Assembly (NCBI GenBank): GCA_028691335.1
Contig: JAQUZK010000040.1
Span: 1 to 9,262 of the forward strand
Length of the DNA: 9,262 bases
Direction: 5' to 3'
Source of the DNA: Candidatus Izemoplasmatales bacterium
Lineage (GTDB): Bacteria; Bacillota_I; Bacilli_A; Izemoplasmatales; Hujiaoplasmataceae
Below the pieces are notes generated by a model that made no database searches, was not told the origin of the DNA, and saw only the letters and a list, made by a program, of their open reading frames with translations. Shown one piece after another: positions 7,072-9,262 of the stretch. The translations under genes were made by a program, and so were the position numbers. Numbering within the stretch: position 1 is the first letter of the stretch; each line of letters begins with the position of its first letter.

Positions 7072-7090
7072 TTAAAATATTATCTTTATT

Positions 7091-7156
7091 AAAAAAACCT
7101 ATGAATGTTTTCTCGAGTTATTTTCGAGAGTGGCTATTCATAGGTTTTTATTTTTA
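7091..7156. terminator. Bidirectional terminator between convergent alr and pdxT
   Basis: An outer 14-bp stem (7093-7106 with 7136-7149) contains the self-complementary core ACCTATGAAT/ATTCATAGGT. Inside it is a second hairpin, TCTCGA (7111-7116) with TCGAGA (7124-7129), separated by short unpaired segments. On the plus strand it ends in TTTTTATTTTT. On the minus strand the stem is followed by a run of seven Us (A run 7091-7097). It should stop both alr and pdxST transcripts. It lies 20 bp after the alr stop, and its plus-strand tail overlaps the pdxT stop codon. Confidence 0.88.
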
Positions 7157-7726
7157 TATATTACTTTTAATCATTGATAAAAAGTATTTATGAATGGTTA
7201 GATCTTCGGTTAGTTCGGGATGAAAAGCAGTTGCTAGTTGGTTGTTTTGTCTAGCAGCTACAATTTTATCATCTACAACAGCTAATACTTCTACATCTTT
7301 TCCTGTTTTTTCAATATATGGTGCTCTAATGAAGACAAAAGGTATGTTTTCTTGGTTGTTAAAAGTTCCAAGAGTTTTAAAAGATCCTAGTTGTTTACCA
7401 TAAGCATTCTTTTTTGCAGTTATGCTCATTGTTTTTAAAAACGCTGATTCGAAATTGTGAATATTTTCTGCTAGTAGTAATAAGCCTGCACAAGTTCCCA
7501 TAACTGGCAATCCATAAGATATCATATTTTTTAATAGGGATTCCATTTTTAAGTCTTTAAGGAGTTTATACATCGTAGTACTTTCTCCGCCAGGCAATAT
7601 GATACCATCCATTTCTTGTGATAGTTCTTTTAAATTTCTGATAGTAAAGGCATCAACACCGAGTTTATTAAGCATGTTCTGGTGTTCGATAAATGCGCCT
7701 TGTAATGCTAGAACTCCTATACGCAT
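7154..7726 (-). CDS. pdxT: Pyridoxal 5'-phosphate synthase glutaminase subunit PdxT
   Basis: PdxT hydrolyses glutamine and channels ammonia to PdxS for PLP synthesis. The 190-residue length is typical. The class I glutaminase triad is complete: C79 in GTCAG, H169 and E171 in FHPELTED. Other family signatures are VLALQGAFIEH at the N-terminus, the oxyanion-loop segment PGGEST (45-50) and IRAPYIE, plus YGKQLGSF where YGRQ.DSF is commoner. It follows pdxS after only 3 bp on the minus strand. Its ribosome binding site AGAGGA lies inside the last codons of pdxS (about 7737-7742), so translation of the two is coupled, fitting the assembly of the PdxS/PdxT complex. Confidence 0.97.
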   Translation of the reverse strand: MRIGVLALQGAFIEHQNMLNKLGVDAFTIRNLKELSQEMDGIILPGGESTTMYKLLKDLKMESLLKNMISYGLPVMGTCAGLLLLAENIHNFESAFLKTMSITAKKNAYGKQLGSFKTLGTFNNQENIPFVFIRAPYIEKTGKDVEVLAVVDDKIVAARQNNQLATAFHPELTEDLTIHKYFLSMIKSNI

Positions 7727-7729
7727 TTT

Positions 7730-8602
7730 TTATTTTCCTCTTTCAGCCATCAACAAATCAATTTCTTCTTCATTAATTCCAACCATAGCTTCTCCAAGGT
7801 CTTCACTGATTTCAGCTAAGATTTTAGGATCATTATAGTTAGTTACAGCTTTAACAATAGCGTTAGCTCTTTTTGCCGGATTTCCTGATTTAAAGATGCC
7901 TGAACCAACAAATACACCTTCAGCTCCTAATTGCATCATTAATGCAGCATCTGCAGGAGTAGCTACTCCTCCAGCGGCGAAGTTTACTACTGGTAATTTT
8001 CCATTTTCATGTACGTATTTTAACAAATCGTATGGAACTTGAAGTTCTTTTGCTTTGTTAAATAGTTCGTCTTCTCTAAGAGATTGTACGTTTCTCATTT
8101 CTGATTGAATTAAGCGCATGTGAGTAACGGCTTGTACTACGTCACCTGTTCCTGGTTCACCTTTAGTTCTAATCATTGATGCACCTTCAGAAATTCTTCT
8201 TAAAGCTTCTCCAAGATTTTTAGCTCCACAAACAAACGGAACTGAAAATTTAGTTTTATCTATATGATAAGTATTGTCAGCTGGTGATAGCACTTCGCTT
8301 TCATCAATATAATCGATTTCTAATGCTTCAAGAATTTGAGCTTCTACAAAATGACCAATTCTTACTTTTGCCATTACTGGAATTGTGACAGCTTTTTGGA
8401 TTTCTTTGATGAGTTTAGGATCACTCATTCTAGAAACTCCACCAGCAGCTCTAATATCCGCTGGGATTCTTTCTAATGCCATTACTGCACAAGCACCTGC
8501 ATCTTGGGCTATCTTTGCTTGTTCAGCGTTAGTAACGTCCATAATTACGCCACCTTTTAACATTTGTGCTAGTTCTTTGTTTAATTGATATCTCTCGTTC
8601 AT
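7730..8602 (-). CDS. pdxS: Pyridoxal 5'-phosphate synthase lyase subunit PdxS
   Basis: PdxS condenses ribose 5-phosphate, glyceraldehyde 3-phosphate and ammonia to PLP (the DXP-independent route) in the cytoplasm; the known form is a dodecamer decorated by PdxT. The 290-residue protein is the standard size and strongly conserved. D22 lies in the KGGVIMDV strand, K79 in VMAKVRIGHF is the ribose-phosphate Schiff-base lysine, and K147 in IRTKGEPGTG is the second catalytic lysine. The phosphate-binding loops NFAAGGVATPADA and GVFVGSGIF are present. The AAGGAG ribosome binding site (complement of 8612-8617) is 9 bp before the ATG. It is the first gene of pdxST, divergent from pdxR. Confidence 0.98.
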   Translation of the reverse strand: MNERYQLNKELAQMLKGGVIMDVTNAEQAKIAQDAGACAVMALERIPADIRAAGGVSRMSDPKLIKEIQKAVTIPVMAKVRIGHFVEAQILEALEIDYIDESEVLSPADNTYHIDKTKFSVPFVCGAKNLGEALRRISEGASMIRTKGEPGTGDVVQAVTHMRLIQSEMRNVQSLREDELFNKAKELQVPYDLLKYVHENGKLPVVNFAAGGVATPADAALMMQLGAEGVFVGSGIFKSGNPAKRANAIVKAVTNYNDPKILAEISEDLGEAMVGINEEEIDLLMAERGK

Positions 8603-8618
8603 TATTTCACTCTCCTTA

Positions 8619-8647
8619 TTGACAATATGTCTATATTCAATTATATT
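8619..8647 (+). promoter_or_regulatory. Promoter of pdxR
   Basis: A perfect TTGACA (8619-8624) is followed after exactly 17 bp by TATATT (8642-8647), a five-of-six -10. Transcription would start near 8654, about 53 bp before the pdxR ATG. The -35 lies inside the pdxS 5' leader, and the -10 overlaps the pdxS -10 on the other strand. Confidence 0.7.
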
Positions 8648-8673
8648 ATACTTGTAACTGGTATCTTTTAAAT
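8645..8673 (-). promoter_or_regulatory. Candidate pdxST promoter with weak -35
   Basis: On the minus strand a perfect TATAAT (complement of 8645-8650) precedes pdxS by about 43 bp. At the proper distance the -35 is only ATTTAA or TTTAAA (8667-8673), a poor match. A strong -10 with a poor -35 is typical of promoters needing an activator, which fits known MocR/PdxR activation of pdxST in other Gram-positives. The -10 shares bases with the opposing pdxR -10. Confidence 0.6.
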
Positions 8674-8706
8674 AATCAGTTTTAATAAAAATAAAGGGGT
8701 CAGTTT
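8656..8706. promoter_or_regulatory. Candidate PdxR operator: three AACTG-type half-sites
   Basis: AACTGGTAT (8656-8664) and the inverted copy ATAATCAGTT (8672-8681) form an imperfect inverted repeat. A further TCAGTTT at 8700-8706 repeats the one at 8676-8682 in direct orientation, 24 bp on. The first pair covers the -35 position of pdxST and lies just downstream of the pdxR start point. That is where a regulator could activate pdxST and repress its own gene. MocR proteins are known to bind repeated half-sites about two helical turns apart; the assignment to PdxR is inference. Confidence 0.4.
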
Positions 8707-9262
8707 ATGTTAACATTTTTTTTGGATAAATCGATTAGTAAATCATTATATGAACAATTATATTTAGAAATAAAGAAAGCGATAGATAATCGTGTTTTAA
8801 AACATGGCGAGAAGTTACCTTCAAAAAGAAAACTGTCTCAGCATTTAAAGATTTCTCAAACAACAGTTGAATCAGCCTATTCTCAGTTATTGGCTGAAGG
8901 ATATATCAAATCAATTGAAAAGGTTGGATATTTTGTAGCGGCTGATGTAGATTTATTATATAATATGAAAAAAAGTATTGATAAGGAATTATTAACTAAT
9001 AAACCCTTGGAGTATAAGGTTGATTTTAAAACAAACCAAGTAGACACGCTTATTTTTCCTTATGAAAGATTTGCGAAGATTGAAAGGGATATGGTTCTTG
9101 ATTCTTTTAAAGAGAATTTGAATCGTGGAGATAGTTTTGGCGTTTATGAGTTTAGGAAAAAAATCTCAGAGGTTTTATTTGCCTATCGCGGGATAACTGC
9201 TAAACCAGAACAGATAGTTATTGGTAGTGGCTCAGAGCATTTGATCTTGTTATTAGTATTGC
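8707..9262 (+). CDS. pdxR: MocR-type (GntR plus aminotransferase) regulator PdxR, 3' end outside window
   Basis: The frame runs 185 codons without a stop to the window end. Residues about 10-80 form a GntR-type winged helix: LYEQLYLEIKKAI, KLPSKRKLSQHL, TTVESAYSQLLAEGYI and VGYFVA are the usual landmarks. From V105 (VDFKTNQVDTLIFPYERF) the class I aminotransferase-like domain begins, with the GVYEFRKKISEVL and IVIGSGSEH (about residue 173) segments. The PLP lysine would lie beyond the window, since MocR proteins are usually about 460-480 residues. Position divergent from pdxS makes it PdxR, a PLP-sensing regulator of pdxST. AAAGGGG (8693-8699) is 7 bp before the ATG. Exact ligand and direction of control are inferred from the family. 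Confidence 0.93.
   Translation, partial: MLTFFLDKSISKSLYEQLYLEIKKAIDNRVLKHGEKLPSKRKLSQHLKISQTTVESAYSQLLAEGYIKSIEKVGYFVAADVDLLYNMKKSIDKELLTNKPLEYKVDFKTNQVDTLIFPYERFAKIERDMVLDSFKENLNRGDSFGVYEFRKKISEVLFAYRGITAKPEQIVIGSGSEHLILLLVL

Noticed and set aside
7599..8588. Plus-strand open frames opposite pdxT and pdxS (7599-7838, 8385-8588)
   Set aside because: They have no ribosome binding site or recognisable motif and lie entirely antisense to strongly conserved genes.

Overview
This 9.3 kb window comes from an AT-rich (about 30% GC by eye) Gram-positive chromosome, most likely a low-GC Bacillota in the Bacillales/Gemella/Staphylococcus range. The evidence is the tRNA-sensing T-box leader, strong purine-rich ribosome binding sites, consensus TTGACA/TATAAT promoters, an alanine racemase (so a peptidoglycan maker) and a pdxR/pdxST vitamin B6 locus. 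TGA is used as a stop in two genes, which argues against the mycoplasma code. I could not assign a genus.

Layout from left to right. (1) The 3' part of a calcineurin-like metallophosphoesterase is followed 17 bp later by a histidine (phosphoglycerate-mutase-like) phosphatase, probably in one operon. (2) A glycerophosphodiester phosphodiesterase lies on the minus strand with its own hairpin terminator. (3) A two-gene plus-strand unit encodes an unrecognised two-TM membrane protein and a MATE-family efflux transporter. (4) A consensus promoter and a full T-box riboswitch precede serS (seryl-tRNA synthetase), which overlaps alr (alanine racemase) by one base. (5) A long bidirectional terminator separates alr from the convergent pdxS-pdxT operon on the minus strand, which encodes the DXP-independent PLP synthase. 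(6) Divergent from pdxS is pdxR, a MocR-type (GntR plus aminotransferase) regulator cut off by the window end.

The genes connect in two places. The T-box should raise serS-alr expression when uncharged tRNA-Ser accumulates, which puts a cell-wall racemase under serine control. PdxS and PdxT make PLP, the cofactor of Alr and the likely ligand of PdxR. PdxR probably governs pdxST through the shared 104-bp intergenic region, where the two -10 boxes overlap.

Most of the window is ordinary housekeeping and metabolism. I see no transposon, CRISPR array, RNA gene or clearly new multi-gene system. The points most worth a second look are the unusual SerRS motif sequences, the serine T-box reading into alr, non-canonical residues in Alr, and the overlapping pdxS/pdxR promoters with AACTG-type repeats.
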